A DNA stretch of 52,500 nt. It comes from Exiguobacterium aurantiacum DSM 6208 (GTDB lineage Bacteria; Bacillota; Bacilli; Exiguobacteriales; Exiguobacteriaceae). The number at the start of each line of letters is the position of its first letter. Position 1 is the first letter of the stretch. The position numbers and the translations under genes are program-made. The notes beneath the pieces are model-generated. The model saw only the letters and a list, made by a program, of their open reading frames with translations. It searched no databases and had not been told where the DNA came from. This document shows, one piece after another, positions 41,963 through 52,496 of this stretch. The stretch covers positions 567,501-620,000 of the forward strand of contig NZ_JNIQ01000001.1 of assembly GCF_000702585.1 (NCBI RefSeq), written 5' to 3'.

Positions 41963-41977
41963 GGGAGGGAACTAGAC

Positions 41978-42163
41978 ATGGCGAAACTCGCAATCACCCT
42001 CACACGCAGCATTATTGGCCGTCCTGAGGATCAGCGTGTAACAGTACGTACACTTGGTCTTCGCAAAATGCATCAGACAGTAGTTGTCCCTGACAACGTC
42101 GCGATGCGCGGTATGGTCAAAAAAGTGTCGCACCTTGTGACTGTAAAAGAAATCAACGAATAA
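41978..42163 (+). CDS. rpmD: 50S ribosomal protein L30
   Basis: Small single-domain protein. It has 61 residues. [26 protein letters not shown] is the family signature. AAGGGAGGGAA precedes the ATG. Confidence 0.98.
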   Translation: MAKLAITLTRSIIGRPEDQRVTVRTLGLRKMHQTVVVPDNVAMRGMVKKVSHLVTVKEINE

Positions 42164-42196
42164 TCAAACGATCTTAATAAATAAGGAGGTGCCACT

Positions 42197-42637
42197 ATGA
42201 AACTCCATGAATTGAAGCCAACTCCAGGTTCACGTCACGAACGCAACCGTGTCGGTCGCGGTATGGCGACTGGTAACGGTAAAACTTCTGGCCGTGGACA
42301 CAAAGGTCAAAAAGCTCGTTCGGGCGGTGGCGTTCGTCCAGGATTTGAAGGTGGGCAAAACCCACTTTACCGTCGTCTTCCAAAACGCGGTTTCAACAAC
42401 CCTACTCGTAAAGAGTATGCAGTTGTTTCCCTAGACACGCTTAACCGTTTCGAGGCAGGTACTGAAGTTACTCCAGAACTCTTAATCGAGACTGGTGTTG
42501 TCAGCTCTGCTAAAGACGGGATCAAAGTACTTGCTAACGGCAAGCTTGAAACGAAATTGACTGTAAAAGCCAACAAATTCTCGGGTGCAGCGAAAGAAGC
42601 GATCGAAGCAGCTGGCGGTTCAGTTGAGGTGATCTGA
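42197..42637 (+). CDS. rplO: 50S ribosomal protein L15
   Basis: Late-assembly large-subunit protein. It has 146 residues. [22 protein letters not shown] start and a Gly-rich basic N-terminal extension ([21 protein letters not shown]). AAGGAGGTG precedes the ATG. Its stop overlaps the secY start by one base (TGATG). Confidence 0.98.
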   Translation: MKLHELKPTPGSRHERNRVGRGMATGNGKTSGRGHKGQKARSGGGVRPGFEGGQNPLYRRLPKRGFNNPTRKEYAVVSLDTLNRFEAGTEVTPELLIETGVVSSAKDGIKVLANGKLETKLTVKANKFSGAAKEAIEAAGGSVEVI

Positions 42638-43926
42638 TGTTTCAGACGATCTCCAATATGTGGCGCGTGAAAGATATTCGACAGCGTATTCTCTTCACAC
42701 TCGCAATCATCATCATTTTCCGCATCGGGGCCCATATCCCGGTGCCGATGGTGAATACGGATGTGTTGCGTTTTGACTCAGGTGGTCTTTTAGACTTCTT
42801 GAACTTGTTTGGAGGAAATGCTTTACAGAACTTCTCCCTGTTCGCAATGGGGATCATGCCGTACATTACGGCATCGATCGTCGTGCAACTCTTACAAATG
42901 GACGTCGTACCGAAGTTTGCCGAATGGGCGAAACAAGGTGAGGCGGGTCGTAAGAAGTTAGCGACGGTCACGCGCTATGGAACGATCATCTTAGGATTTA
43001 TTCAAGCGACATCATTGTCGTTCGGATTCAACCGTCTCTACCCAGGTCTCGTCAATGAGACGTGGGGAACGGCGACCTACTTTGTGATCGCGATTGTACT
43101 CACTGCAGGTACAGCGTTCTTGATGTTCTTAGGTGAGATGACGACGGAGAAGGGTGTTGGGAATGGTATTTCCATCATCATCTTCGCCGGAATCATCGCT
43201 GGGTTCCCAAGAATCTTCACGCAGATTTATGAAACGAAACTCCAAAATGCTGGAGATGCGTTATTCATTAACATTGTTTACTTGGTTGTATTGGCGTTGG
43301 TCATTTTGGCTGTGACGGTTGGGATCATTTATGTTCAACAAGCGGCGCGCAAAATCCCGATTCAATATGCGAAGCGCACGGCGAACCGTACCCCAGTGGG
43401 CGGTCAGTCGACGCACTTGCCGATCAAGCTAAACGCGGCTGGTGTTATCCCGGTTATCTTCGCGATTTCCTTCATGGTGACACCGCCAACTGTTGCAAGC
43501 TTCATTGCTTCTCCGGAAACGACGCAAAAGTTGCAGACTTACTTTGATACGACAGCTCCGATCGGAATGTCGATCTATGTAGCGCTCATCATCGCGTTCG
43601 CTTACTTCTATACGTTTGTTCAGGTCAACCCGGAACAAATGGCAGAAAACCTGCAGAAGCAAGGTGGTTATATTCCTGGGATTCGTCCTGGGGCGCAAAC
43701 AGAACAGTACATCACGAAGTTGCTCTATCGATTGACTTTCTTCGGAGCGATCTTCTTATCGCTCGTCGCGATCATGCCGACAATCTTCATTAAGCTTGCC
43801 GGTCTTCCAACTTCGGTGCAAATCGGAGGGACGAGCTTGTTGATCGTCATCGGGGTAGCCCTCGAAACGATGAAACAAATCGAAAGCCAACTCGTAAAAC
43901 GACACTACAAAGGCTTTATCCGTTAA
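42637..43926 (+). CDS. secY: SecY, protein-conducting channel subunit
   Basis: Forms the SecYEG pore in the cytoplasmic membrane. It has 429 residues with ten hydrophobic helices. The lateral region FSLFAMGIMPYITASI, the cytosolic basic loop KRTANRTPVGGQSTHLP, and the conserved late loop NPEQMAENLQKQGGYIPGIRPG are present. Translation is coupled to rplO (one-base overlap). Partner SecE is at 16258-16428. Codon use is less biased than in the neighbouring ribosomal genes, as expected for a membrane protein. Confidence 0.98.
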   Translation: MFQTISNMWRVKDIRQRILFTLAIIIIFRIGAHIPVPMVNTDVLRFDSGGLLDFLNLFGGNALQNFSLFAMGIMPYITASIVVQLLQMDVVPKFAEWAKQGEAGRKKLATVTRYGTIILGFIQATSLSFGFNRLYPGLVNETWGTATYFVIAIVLTAGTAFLMFLGEMTTEKGVGNGISIIIFAGIIAGFPRIFTQIYETKLQNAGDALFINIVYLVVLALVILAVTVGIIYVQQAARKIPIQYAKRTANRTPVGGQSTHLPIKLNAAGVIPVIFAISFMVTPPTVASFIASPETTQKLQTYFDTTAPIGMSIYVALIIAFAYFYTFVQVNPEQMAENLQKQGGYIPGIRPGAQTEQYITKLLYRLTFFGAIFLSLVAIMPTIFIKLAGLPTSVQIGGTSLLIVIGVALETMKQIESQLVKRHYKGFIR

Positions 43927-45410
<1,484 letters not shown>

Positions 45411-45515
45411 GGCTCTATTGCTTCGTGCTGATCCGTTACGGATCCTTCTCTCACAGTACAATGCGATAGATCGTCTGTGCTCCTAAATATCTTCATATAG
45501 AAAGGGGAATAAATG

Positions 45516-45734
45516 ATGGCGAAACAAGATGTCATTGAAGTGGAAGGCACTGTTGTCGAACCACTTCCAAACGCAATGTTTAAAGTGGAGTTAGAAAACG
45601 GCCACACGGTGCTCGCGCACGTCTCAGGGAAAATTCGGATGCACTACATTCGAATCCTTCCAGGTGACCGCGTAACTGTCGAGTTGTCTCCGTACGACTT
45701 GACTCGCGGGCGGATTACGTACCGTTACAAGTAA
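45516..45734 (+). CDS. infA: Translation initiation factor IF-1
   Basis: Small OB-fold factor covering the A site during initiation. It has 72 residues, ending with [17 protein letters not shown]. Two consecutive ATG codons (45513 and 45516) are possible; the second matches the usual [11 protein letters not shown] start. AAAGGGG lies upstream. A possible -10 TACAAT (45457-45462) has no clear -35. Confidence 0.97.
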   Translation: MAKQDVIEVEGTVVEPLPNAMFKVELENGHTVLAHVSGKIRMHYIRILPGDRVTVELSPYDLTRGRITYRYK

Positions 45735-45878
<144 letters not shown>

Positions 45879-45897
45879 TCTAAGAGGAGGTGCACAC

Positions 45898-46263
45898 ATG
45901 GCACGTATTGCTGGTGTAGATATTCCACGCGAAAAACGTATCGTTATTTCGCTCACATACATCTTTGGTATTGGTAAAACAAGAGCACAAGAAATTTTGA
46001 AGGCTGCAAACGTATCTGAAGATTCACGCACACGTGATTTGACAGAGGACGAAATCAACCGTATCCGTGAAGCAATCGACGGAATCAAAGTTGAAGGTGA
46101 CCTTCGTCGTGAAGTTTCACTCAACATTAAGCGTTTGATCGAAATCGGCGCATATCGCGGTGTCCGTCACCGTCGTAGTCTCCCTGTTCGCGGTCAAAAC
46201 ACGAAGAACAACTCGCGTACTCGTAAAGGCCCACGCCGTACAGTAGCGAACAAGAAGAAGTAA
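45898..46263 (+). CDS. rpsM: 30S ribosomal protein S13
   Basis: 30S head protein contacting P-site tRNA and the 50S subunit. It has 121 residues. [21 protein letters not shown] start; basic tail [25 protein letters not shown] precedes the ATG. Confidence 0.98.
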   Translation: MARIAGVDIPREKRIVISLTYIFGIGKTRAQEILKAANVSEDSRTRDLTEDEINRIREAIDGIKVEGDLRREVSLNIKRLIEIGAYRGVRHRRSLPVRGQNTKNNSRTRKGPRRTVANKKK

Positions 46264-46279
46264 AGGAGGGAATTGAACA

Positions 46280-46675
46280 ATGGCGAAACGTAAGCAAAAC
46301 GTACGTTCTAAACGTAAAGTTAAAAAACATGTTGAAGTCGGTGTGGTACACATCCGTTCTACATTCAACAACACAATCATCACTATCACTGATACGCAAG
46401 GTAACGCGATCTCATGGGCTACTTCTGGTAACCTTGGATTTAAAGGATCACGTAAATCGACTCCGTTCGCAGCACAATTGGCTGCTGAAACTGCAGCGAA
46501 AGTTGCAATGGACAACGGTATGCGTACAGTAGAAGTTAACGTTAAAGGTCCTGGTGCTGGACGTGAAGCGGCTATCCGTGCCCTCCAAGCTACTGGTCTT
46601 GAAGTAACTGCAATCCGTGACGTAACTCCAGTTCCGCACAACGGTTGCCGCCCTCCAAAACGTCGCCGCGTATAA
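46280..46675 (+). CDS. rpsK: 30S ribosomal protein S11
   Basis: Platform protein near the E-site codon. It has 131 residues. The [15 protein letters not shown] motif and C-terminal [18 protein letters not shown] are hallmarks. AAAGGAGGGAA precedes the ATG. A 92-base structured gap follows before rpoA. Confidence 0.98.
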   Translation: MAKRKQNVRSKRKVKKHVEVGVVHIRSTFNNTIITITDTQGNAISWATSGNLGFKGSRKSTPFAAQLAAETAAKVAMDNGMRTVEVNVKGPGAGREAAIRALQATGLEVTAIRDVTPVPHNGCRPPKRRRV

Positions 46676-46767
46676 TCGCTTGAGCGTGTGATGGGCTTAC
46701 CTAGCACGGACAGCATATACAATGCAGTGCAAGCTGCATGGCAGGATACACTCAAGGAGGGGTTCAG

Positions 46768-47712
46768 ATGATCGAGATTGAAAAACCAAAGATCGAAACG
46801 GTCGAAATCAGCGAGGATGCTACGTTTGGTAAATTCGTAGTCGAACCGCTTGAACGTGGATATGGCACGACTCTCGGTAACTCACTGCGTCGAATTTTAT
46901 TGTCATCGCTCCCTGGTGCAGCGGTAACGGCAGTACAAATCGATGGCGTGCTTCACGAGTTCTCTACGATTGACGGTGTCGTCGAAGACGTCACACAAAT
47001 CGTATTAAACCTGAAGAAGTTAGCGCTCAAAGTGTACTCGGACGAAGAGAAGACGCTTGAGATTAATGTTTCAAGTGCCGGTGCTGTCACTGCGGCAGAC
47101 ATTACCCATGATAGCGACGTTGAAATCTTGAATCCTGAGCTCCACATCGCGACTCTCGCTGACAACGCGACGCTTCGCATGCGTTTGACTGCTCGCCGTG
47201 GTCGTGGTTACGTCCAGGCAGAAGATAACAAACGTGATGATATGCCGATTGGTGTCATTCCAATCGATTCGATCTACACACCGATTCAACGCGTGAACTA
47301 CGAAGTAGACAAAACACGTGTCGGTCAAGACGCTAGCTTCGATAAGCTTCTATTAGACGTGTGGACAGATGGTTCAATCCGTCCGGAAGAAGCGGTATCG
47401 CTCGGGGCGAAAATTTTGACAGAACACTTGAACATCTTTGTTGGCTTGACTGACGAAGCTCTCAATGCAGAAATTATGGTCGAGAAAGAAGAAGACCAAA
47501 AAGAAAAAGTACTCGAAATGACGATTGAAGAACTCGATCTCTCAGTTCGTTCGTACAACTGCTTGAAGCGCGCTGGCATCAACACTGTTCAAGAACTCGC
47601 AAACAAATCTGAGGAAGAGATGATGAAAGTCCGTAACCTCGGACGTAAATCACTCGAAGAAGTTCAACTCAAGTTGGACGAGCTCGGTTTGGGCTTGCGT
47701 AAAGAAGACTAA
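46768..47712 (+). CDS. rpoA: RNA polymerase alpha subunit
   Basis: Assembly platform of RNA polymerase. It has 314 residues. The N-terminal domain includes [20 protein letters not shown]; the C-terminal DNA-contacting domain begins near 245, with [19 protein letters not shown] and [15 protein letters not shown] 46768 follows AAGGAGGGG. The site is at the end of a possible long-range stem formed with the sequence just after rpsK. It makes the core enzyme with rpoB and rpoC in this window. Confidence 0.98.
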   Translation: MIEIEKPKIETVEISEDATFGKFVVEPLERGYGTTLGNSLRRILLSSLPGAAVTAVQIDGVLHEFSTIDGVVEDVTQIVLNLKKLALKVYSDEEKTLEINVSSAGAVTAADITHDSDVEILNPELHIATLADNATLRMRLTARRGRGYVQAEDNKRDDMPIGVIPIDSIYTPIQRVNYEVDKTRVGQDASFDKLLLDVWTDGSIRPEEAVSLGAKILTEHLNIFVGLTDEALNAEIMVEKEEDQKEKVLEMTIEELDLSVRSYNCLKRAGINTVQELANKSEEEMMKVRNLGRKSLEEVQLKLDELGLGLRKED

Positions 47713-47736
47713 GTTCAACCGAAGGAGGGAAATGTA

Positions 47737-48090
47737 ATGGCTTATTCGAAACTTGGCCGTACAAGCTCACAACGTAAGGCACTTTTGCGTGATCTTGCAA
47801 CTGACCTTATTATCAACGAGCGCATTCAAACAACTGAACAAAAAGCGAAAGAACTTCGCCCAGTCGTTGAAAAATTGATCACTCTTGGGAAACGTGGCGA
47901 TCTTCATGCCCGTCGTCAAGTAGCTTCATTCGTTCGCAAAGAGAACGCTGGAGAAAAAGACGCAATCCAAAAATTGTTCGAAGACGTGGCACCACGCTAC
48001 GCTGAACGTCAAGGTGGATACACACGCATCATGAAAGTCGGCCCACGCCGCGGTGACGGTGCTGAAGTTGTAATCATCGAACTCGTCTAA
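47737..48090 (+). CDS. rplQ: 50S ribosomal protein L17
   Basis: Located near the tunnel exit. It has 117 residues. [21 protein letters not shown] start and RVQTTE-like [22 protein letters not shown]; ends [21 protein letters not shown] precedes the ATG. Last ribosomal gene of the S10-spc-alpha run. Confidence 0.98.
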   Translation: MAYSKLGRTSSQRKALLRDLATDLIINERIQTTEQKAKELRPVVEKLITLGKRGDLHARRQVASFVRKENAGEKDAIQKLFEDVAPRYAERQGGYTRIMKVGPRRGDGAEVVIIELV

Positions 48091-48104
48091 TTCATTAGGC
48101 AGTC

Positions 48105-48135
48105 AACAGGGCATGCGGTGACGTATTGCCCTGTT
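48105..48135 (+). terminator. Possible weak terminator between rplQ and ecfA1
   Basis: AACAGGGCA (48105-48113) pairs perfectly with TGCCCTGTT (48127-48135) across a 13-base loop. Only TTTCC follows, so termination would be weak or partial, separating high ribosomal from low transporter expression. Confidence 0.4.
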
Positions 48136-48159
48136 TCCACATCGGAAAGGAGTCGACAG

Positions 48160-48996
48160 ATGGAAACGCAGATTATGGTACGCGATATCGTGTTTCGTTA
48201 CCCGGGACAGACCGAGCCAGCCTTAAACGGGCTGTCACTCGATGTATACAAAGGGGAATGGCTCGCCATCGTCGGCCATAACGGTTCTGGTAAGTCGACT
48301 TTAACGAAGCTGTGGAACGGGCTTTTGCTTCCTCAAGAAGGAGAAGTCCGGGTAGAGACACTTGATCCGACGAACGCCACAGACGTGTGGGACGTTCGAA
48401 AACGGGTCGGTGTCGTCTTCCAAAATCCCGACAACCAGTTTGTCGGGGCGACCGTGCGCGATGATGTGGCATTCTCTCTCGAAAACATGGGACTTCCACG
48501 TCAAGAAATGGTTCGTCGAATTGATGACAGTCTAGCGCGCGTTGGATTATCGGAACTAGCGGACCGTGAACCGCATCAGTTATCCGGTGGACAAAAGCAG
48601 CGTGTTGCGATTGCTTCGGCTCTCGCAATGCGCCCGCATGTCCTCGTGCTCGATGAAGCGACCTCGATGCTTGACCCGATTGGGCGTAAAGAGGTGTTAC
48701 AAACGGTGCAACAGCTCGTCTCAGAAGGGATGACCGTTGTCGCCATTACCCACGAGCTCGACGAAGTGTTGTTTGCTGACCGTATTATTGCCCTGTCGAA
48801 AGGCGAAATCGCCATGACCGGGACACCTGAAGACGTGTTTCAACATCCGGACGCGTTACGTGCCATCCAACTCGATGTGCCGTTCATTGTCAGGATGCAA
48901 CTCGAACTGAAGGAACGAGGCATTCCACTCGATCGTCTGATGCTACAACATTCGGAGTTGGTGAATCATCTATGCCGATTAGCATTGAAGAAGTGA
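48160..48996 (+). CDS. ecfA1: EcfA1, ECF transporter ATPase
   Basis: One of two ATPases energising group II ECF vitamin transporters. It has 278 residues. Walker A GHNGSGKST near 38-46, Q-loop VFQNPDNQFVGATV, signature LSGGQKQR, Walker B VLVLDEATSMLD and switch ITHE are intact. ATG 48160 follows GGAAAGGAG; the in-frame upstream region to 48118 covers a hairpin. It overlaps ecfA2 by 25 bases. The substrate-binding S subunits are encoded elsewhere. Confidence 0.97.
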   Translation: METQIMVRDIVFRYPGQTEPALNGLSLDVYKGEWLAIVGHNGSGKSTLTKLWNGLLLPQEGEVRVETLDPTNATDVWDVRKRVGVVFQNPDNQFVGATVRDDVAFSLENMGLPRQEMVRRIDDSLARVGLSELADREPHQLSGGQKQRVAIASALAMRPHVLVLDEATSMLDPIGRKEVLQTVQQLVSEGMTVVAITHELDEVLFADRIIALSKGEIAMTGTPEDVFQHPDALRAIQLDVPFIVRMQLELKERGIPLDRLMLQHSELVNHLCRLALKK

Positions 48997-49850
48997 CTTA
49001 CCTATACCAATTGAATACTCCGTTTGAACGAACCGCGCTGCGCGATGTGAATGTAAGAATTCCGTCGGGGGCGCTTGTTGCGTTTCTTGGCCATACCGGC
49101 TCAGGAAAGTCGACGCTCGTTCAACATTTGAACGGACTATTGCGACCGTCGAAAGGGAAAGTCGTCGTCGACGATATCGAAGTCCGGGCGATCACAAAAC
49201 GACGTGACAAAAAACAAAGCTTACTCCCGCTTCGGCGCCGCGTTGGGCTCGTCTTTCAATATCCCGAACATCAACTGTTCGAAGAGACGGTCGAACGCGA
49301 CGTCATGTTTGGTCCGCGTAATTTTGGTGCGGCCGAGGCCGAAGCGAAAGAGCGGGCTCATGCCGCTCTCCGTCTCGTCGGTTTAGACGAGGCGCTATGG
49401 ACACGTTCCCCGTTCGACTTGTCAGGGGGACAAATGCGCCGTGTGGCGATTGCAGGCGTGCTCGCAAGCCGTCCTGACGTGTTGGTCGTCGATGAACCGA
49501 CAGCCGGGCTCGATCCACTCGGGCGCCGGGAGATGCTCAGTTTGTTCAAACGGTTGAAAGAAGAACTCGAGTTGACGCTCATTCTCGTCTCGCACGACAT
49601 GAATGACGTCTTGACGTACGCCGAACGTGTCGTCGTCATGGAACGGGGCGCGGTTGCCTTCGATGGGGATCCATTCGTCTTGTTCCGTGACGAAGCGCTC
49701 GTTCAGTCGTTGCAACTGGATGTTCCACACGTCCTCGCGCTAGCGCTCGAACTCGCGCCCGCGTTCGGAGAACCGGCTCCATCGTTACGGACAGAGAGTG
49801 AGTTGGCGGATTGGATTGCGGCCCAGCTGCAAAAGGAGGGACCCGTGTGA
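48972..49850 (+). CDS. ecfA2: EcfA2, ECF transporter ATPase
   Basis: Second ATPase of the shared energising module. It has 292 residues. Walker A GHTGSGKST, Q-loop VFQYPEHQLFEETV, signature LSGGQMRR, Walker B VLVVDEPTAGLDP and SHDM are visible. The start MPISIEEVTYLYQ matches the EcfA2 style (PFERTAL segment). It overlaps both neighbours, suggesting tightly balanced synthesis of the A-A'-T complex. Confidence 0.97.
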   Translation: MPISIEEVTYLYQLNTPFERTALRDVNVRIPSGALVAFLGHTGSGKSTLVQHLNGLLRPSKGKVVVDDIEVRAITKRRDKKQSLLPLRRRVGLVFQYPEHQLFEETVERDVMFGPRNFGAAEAEAKERAHAALRLVGLDEALWTRSPFDLSGGQMRRVAIAGVLASRPDVLVVDEPTAGLDPLGRREMLSLFKRLKEELELTLILVSHDMNDVLTYAERVVVMERGAVAFDGDPFVLFRDEALVQSLQLDVPHVLALALELAPAFGEPAPSLRTESELADWIAAQLQKEGPV

Positions 49851-50638
49851 TCATCGGACAATACATTCCGGGGCACTCATGGCTTCATACGCTCGATGCC
49901 CGGGCGAAGACGTTATTTATTCTCTTGTTCATCCCGGTCGTCTTTTTGGCGGACAACTTATGGACGAACGTGTTCTTGCTCGCGTTCACACTGTTTGCGG
50001 TCAAACTGTCGCAACTGTCTTGGCGCTACTTATGGAACGGGTTGCGGATGATTCTGTTTCTCATCATCTTCACGCTCCTCTTGCAACTGTTCTTCAATCG
50101 GGACGGGGACTTGCTCGTCTCGTTCGGACCGTTCGCGATTTACTCGGAAGGGATTCGCATGGGGCTGATCGTCTCGCTTCGTTTCTTTTATCTCGTCATG
50201 TTAACGACACTCGTCACGCTCACGACGACACCGATGGAACTGACGGATTCGATTGAGGCCGGACTCCGTCCGCTCGAACGCTTCAAAGTCCCGGCGCACG
50301 AGATCGCCCTCATGCTGTCCATCTCTCTTCGGTTCTTGCCGACGCTCGCTGACGAGACAGACCGAATCATGAAAGCGCAGCAGGCCCGGGGCGTGGATTT
50401 AAAGAGCGGCCCGATCAAAGACCGTCTCAAAGCGGTCGTTCCCCTTATGATCCCGTTATTCGTATCGGCGTTTAAGCGTGCTGAGGACCTCGCTACGGCG
50501 ATGGAGGCCCGTGGGTACCGTGGGGGCGAAGGGCGGACGAGATGGCGGGAGATGACGTGGCATCGCCGTGATACGGCATTACTCGTCTCGTTCGTCGTAT
50601 TGACGCTTATGTTGTTAGGATTGCGAGGGATTGGATGA
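49847..50638 (+). CDS. ecfT: EcfT, ECF transporter transmembrane subunit
   Basis: Membrane scaffold linking the ATPases to exchangeable S subunits. It has 263 residues with several hydrophobic helices (about 25-60, 65-85, 105-130 and 240-260). The two ATPase-contacting Ala-Arg-Gly motifs are QQARGVDLKSG and MEARGYRGGEG. The GTG start at 49847 overlaps the ecfA2 stop (GTGA) and has GGAGGG about 6 bases upstream; the longer frame to 49811 lies inside ecfA2. Confidence 0.96.
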   Translation: MIIGQYIPGHSWLHTLDARAKTLFILLFIPVVFLADNLWTNVFLLAFTLFAVKLSQLSWRYLWNGLRMILFLIIFTLLLQLFFNRDGDLLVSFGPFAIYSEGIRMGLIVSLRFFYLVMLTTLVTLTTTPMELTDSIEAGLRPLERFKVPAHEIALMLSISLRFLPTLADETDRIMKAQQARGVDLKSGPIKDRLKAVVPLMIPLFVSAFKRAEDLATAMEARGYRGGEGRTRWREMTWHRRDTALLVSFVVLTLMLLGLRGIG

Positions 50639-51375
50639 GACGAATTAAAATGACGATCGCCTATGACGGGACGAACTATGCCGGTTATCAAGTCCAGCCC
50701 AACGGCAACACGATTCAAGCGGAAGTGGAGGCGGTCTTGAACCGGATGCATGGCCGAGCGGTTAAAGTCGTGGCTTCAGGGCGTACCGATGCGCGCGTCC
50801 ATGCGAAAGGGCAAGTGCTGCACTTTGACACCCATCTCGGTATGCCGGCCGACCGTTTCGTCAAGGCGTTGAATGCGATGTTGCCGGATGACATTCTCGT
50901 CAAGACCGCTATCGACGTAGAGACAGACTTTCACGCCCGCTACGGAGCGAAGCGGAAAGAGTATCGCTATTTCATACGAGCGGAAGCCGATCCGTTCCGA
51001 CGCCATCATGCCGTGACGGTAACGTATGATCTTGATATCGAACGGATGCGGGAAGCGCTCGTCCATTTAGTCGGCACGCACGACTTCACGTCGTTCTCCG
51101 TGACAAAAGCGGAAGTGAGTGACCGCGTGCGAACGATCTATGAGGCGGGACTAGTAGAAACGGAGGACGAGATGTATTTTCGTTTCGTCGGTTCGGGCTT
51201 CTTGTACAACCAAGTCCGAATCATGGTCGGGACGTTGCTCGAGGTCGGCAGGGGCAAGTACGAGCCGGCCGATATCGTCCGGATGTTAGGCGAAAAAGAC
51301 CGCCGCGCCGCTGGAATTACGGCGCCGCCGCACGGCCTTTATTTATGGAACGTGAATTATGAAAAAGTAGATTGA
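50635..51375 (+). CDS. truA: TruA, tRNA pseudouridine(38-40) synthase
   Basis: Converts uridines 38-40 of the tRNA anticodon arm to pseudouridine. It has 246 residues. The catalytic D52 is in SGRTDARVHAKGQ; RVRTIYEAGL and the FLYNQVRIMVGTLLEVG segment are family motifs. It overlaps ecfT by 4 bases (ATGA). Its TGA stop lies inside the -35 of the rplM promoter. Confidence 0.97.
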   Translation: MRRIKMTIAYDGTNYAGYQVQPNGNTIQAEVEAVLNRMHGRAVKVVASGRTDARVHAKGQVLHFDTHLGMPADRFVKALNAMLPDDILVKTAIDVETDFHARYGAKRKEYRYFIRAEADPFRRHHAVTVTYDLDIERMREALVHLVGTHDFTSFSVTKAEVSDRVRTIYEAGLVETEDEMYFRFVGSGFLYNQVRIMVGTLLEVGRGKYEPADIVRMLGEKDRRAAGITAPPHGLYLWNVNYEKVD

Positions 51376-51400
51376 CATTCCCTTTATAAAATCGTATTAT
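51372..51400 (+). promoter_or_regulatory. rplM-rpsI promoter
   Basis: Consensus TTGACA (51372-51377), exactly 17 bases, TATTAT (51395-51400). The -35 hexamer contains the truA stop codon. Confidence 0.88.
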
Positions 51401-51427
51401 ATTCATTGGCATTTCATTTTCATATTG

Positions 51428-51490
51428 AGAGATGAACCACAATCTTAGCCCCGTAAACTAGGATTATGATAAAGCATCACCCAAGCAGTA
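51428..51490 (+). promoter_or_regulatory. L13 leader RNA
   Basis: The leader ACCACAATCTTAGCCCC..CTAGGATTATGATAAAGCATCACC resembles known L13 leaders of Bacilli. AATCTTAG pairs with CTAGGATT with one mismatch, and the conserved GATGAT-like tail follows. These leaders are thought to mediate feedback by L13. Boundaries are approximate. Confidence 0.75.
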
Positions 51491-51529
51491 AAAAAATTTA
51501 GTGAACAGACATTTTAGGAGGTATTCCAC

Positions 51530-51967
51530 ATGCGCACGACATTCATGGCAAAAGCATCTGAAGTAGAACGCAAATGGCTCCTTATCGACGCAGAAGGCAA
51601 AACACTTGGTCGTTTGACTAGTGAAGTAGCATCACTTCTTCGCGGTAAGCACAAGCCAACTTTCACACCACACGTTGATTGCGGAGACCACGTCATCATC
51701 ATCAACGCTGAAAAAATCCACTTAACTGGTAACAAGTTGAATGACAAGATCTACTACCGTCATTCAGGTCATCCAGGCGGTTTGAAATCACAAACTGCAA
51801 AAGAGCTTCTTGCAAAACGTCCAGAGCGTATGCTTGAACTCGCGATCAAAGGGATGCTTCCAAAAGGATCACTCGGTCGTCAATCATTCAACAAACTCCA
51901 CGTTTACGCTGGAGCTGAGCACAAGCACGAAGCACAAAAACCAGAAGTTTACGAACTTCGCGGTTAA
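51530..51967 (+). CDS. rplM: 50S ribosomal protein L13
   Basis: Early-assembly 23S-binding protein. It has 145 residues. [29 protein letters not shown] core and the [20 protein letters not shown] segment are diagnostic. TAGGAGGTA precedes ATG 51530, which gives [16 protein letters not shown]. Paired with rpsI, as usual, and probably controlled by the L13 leader. Confidence 0.98.
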   Translation: MRTTFMAKASEVERKWLLIDAEGKTLGRLTSEVASLLRGKHKPTFTPHVDCGDHVIIINAEKIHLTGNKLNDKIYYRHSGHPGGLKSQTAKELLAKRPERMLELAIKGMLPKGSLGRQSFNKLHVYAGAEHKHEAQKPEVYELRG

Positions 51968-51992
51968 TCGGGACACAGGGAGGAACTAAACG

Positions 51993-52385
51993 ATGGCAGA
52001 TGTACGTTACTACGGAACAGGCCGCCGCAAACACTCGGTGGCTCGCGTTCACCTCGTTGCAGGTGACGGTAAAGTTGTTGTAAATGGCCGCGATATTTCA
52101 GAATACTTCGGTCATGAGACTTTGATCATGATGGCTAAATCACCACTCGTATTGACTGAAACAGAAGGTAAATACGATGTAATCGTTAACGTTAACGGCG
52201 GTGGATTCACTGGACAAGCTGGAGCGATTCGCCACGGCGTATCACGTGCGCTTCTTCAAGCGGACCCAGAATTCCGTCCAAGCCTCAAAGAAAAAGGCTT
52301 CTTGACTCGTGACGCACGTATGAAAGAGCGTAAAAAATACGGTCTTAAAGCAGCACGTCGCGCACCACAGTTCTCGAAGCGTTAA
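51993..52385 (+). CDS. rpsI: 30S ribosomal protein S9
   Basis: Its C-terminal tail reaches the P-site tRNA. It has 130 residues. [16 protein letters not shown] start, [19 protein letters not shown] core and the final [12 protein letters not shown] with the conserved terminal KR. AGGGAGGAA precedes the ATG. Followed by a strong terminator. Confidence 0.98.
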   Translation: MADVRYYGTGRRKHSVARVHLVAGDGKVVVNGRDISEYFGHETLIMMAKSPLVLTETEGKYDVIVNVNGGGFTGQAGAIRHGVSRALLQADPEFRPSLKEKGFLTRDARMKERKKYGLKAARRAPQFSKR

Positions 52386-52405
52386 TCTTCGAACAATTTG
52401 GTTCA

Positions 52406-52439
52406 AACTCTCTGCCCATCGGGGTAGAGAGTTTTTTTG
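52406..52439 (+). terminator. Terminator after rpsI
   Basis: ACTCTCTGCCC (52407-52417) pairs with GGGTAGAGAGT (52422-52431 region) with one G-T wobble, followed by seven T. Confidence 0.93.
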
Positions 52440-52487
52440 TTGCGCGTGAAATTGTTGATTTCCATCCCCTCAAGAAAACGCTTTTTT

Positions 52488-52496
52488 TGATATACT
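52488..52496 (+). promoter_or_regulatory. Possible extended -10 promoter at the window edge
   Basis: TGATATACT (52488-52496) is an extended -10 element with no good -35. It may drive a gene beyond the window. The stretch 52440-52500 holds no other feature. Confidence 0.4.

Noticed and set aside
52470-52490. CcpA (cre)-like sequence AAGAAAACGCTTTTTTT at the window end
   Set aside because: Only a partial match to the cre consensus, without the expected symmetry; too weak to call.
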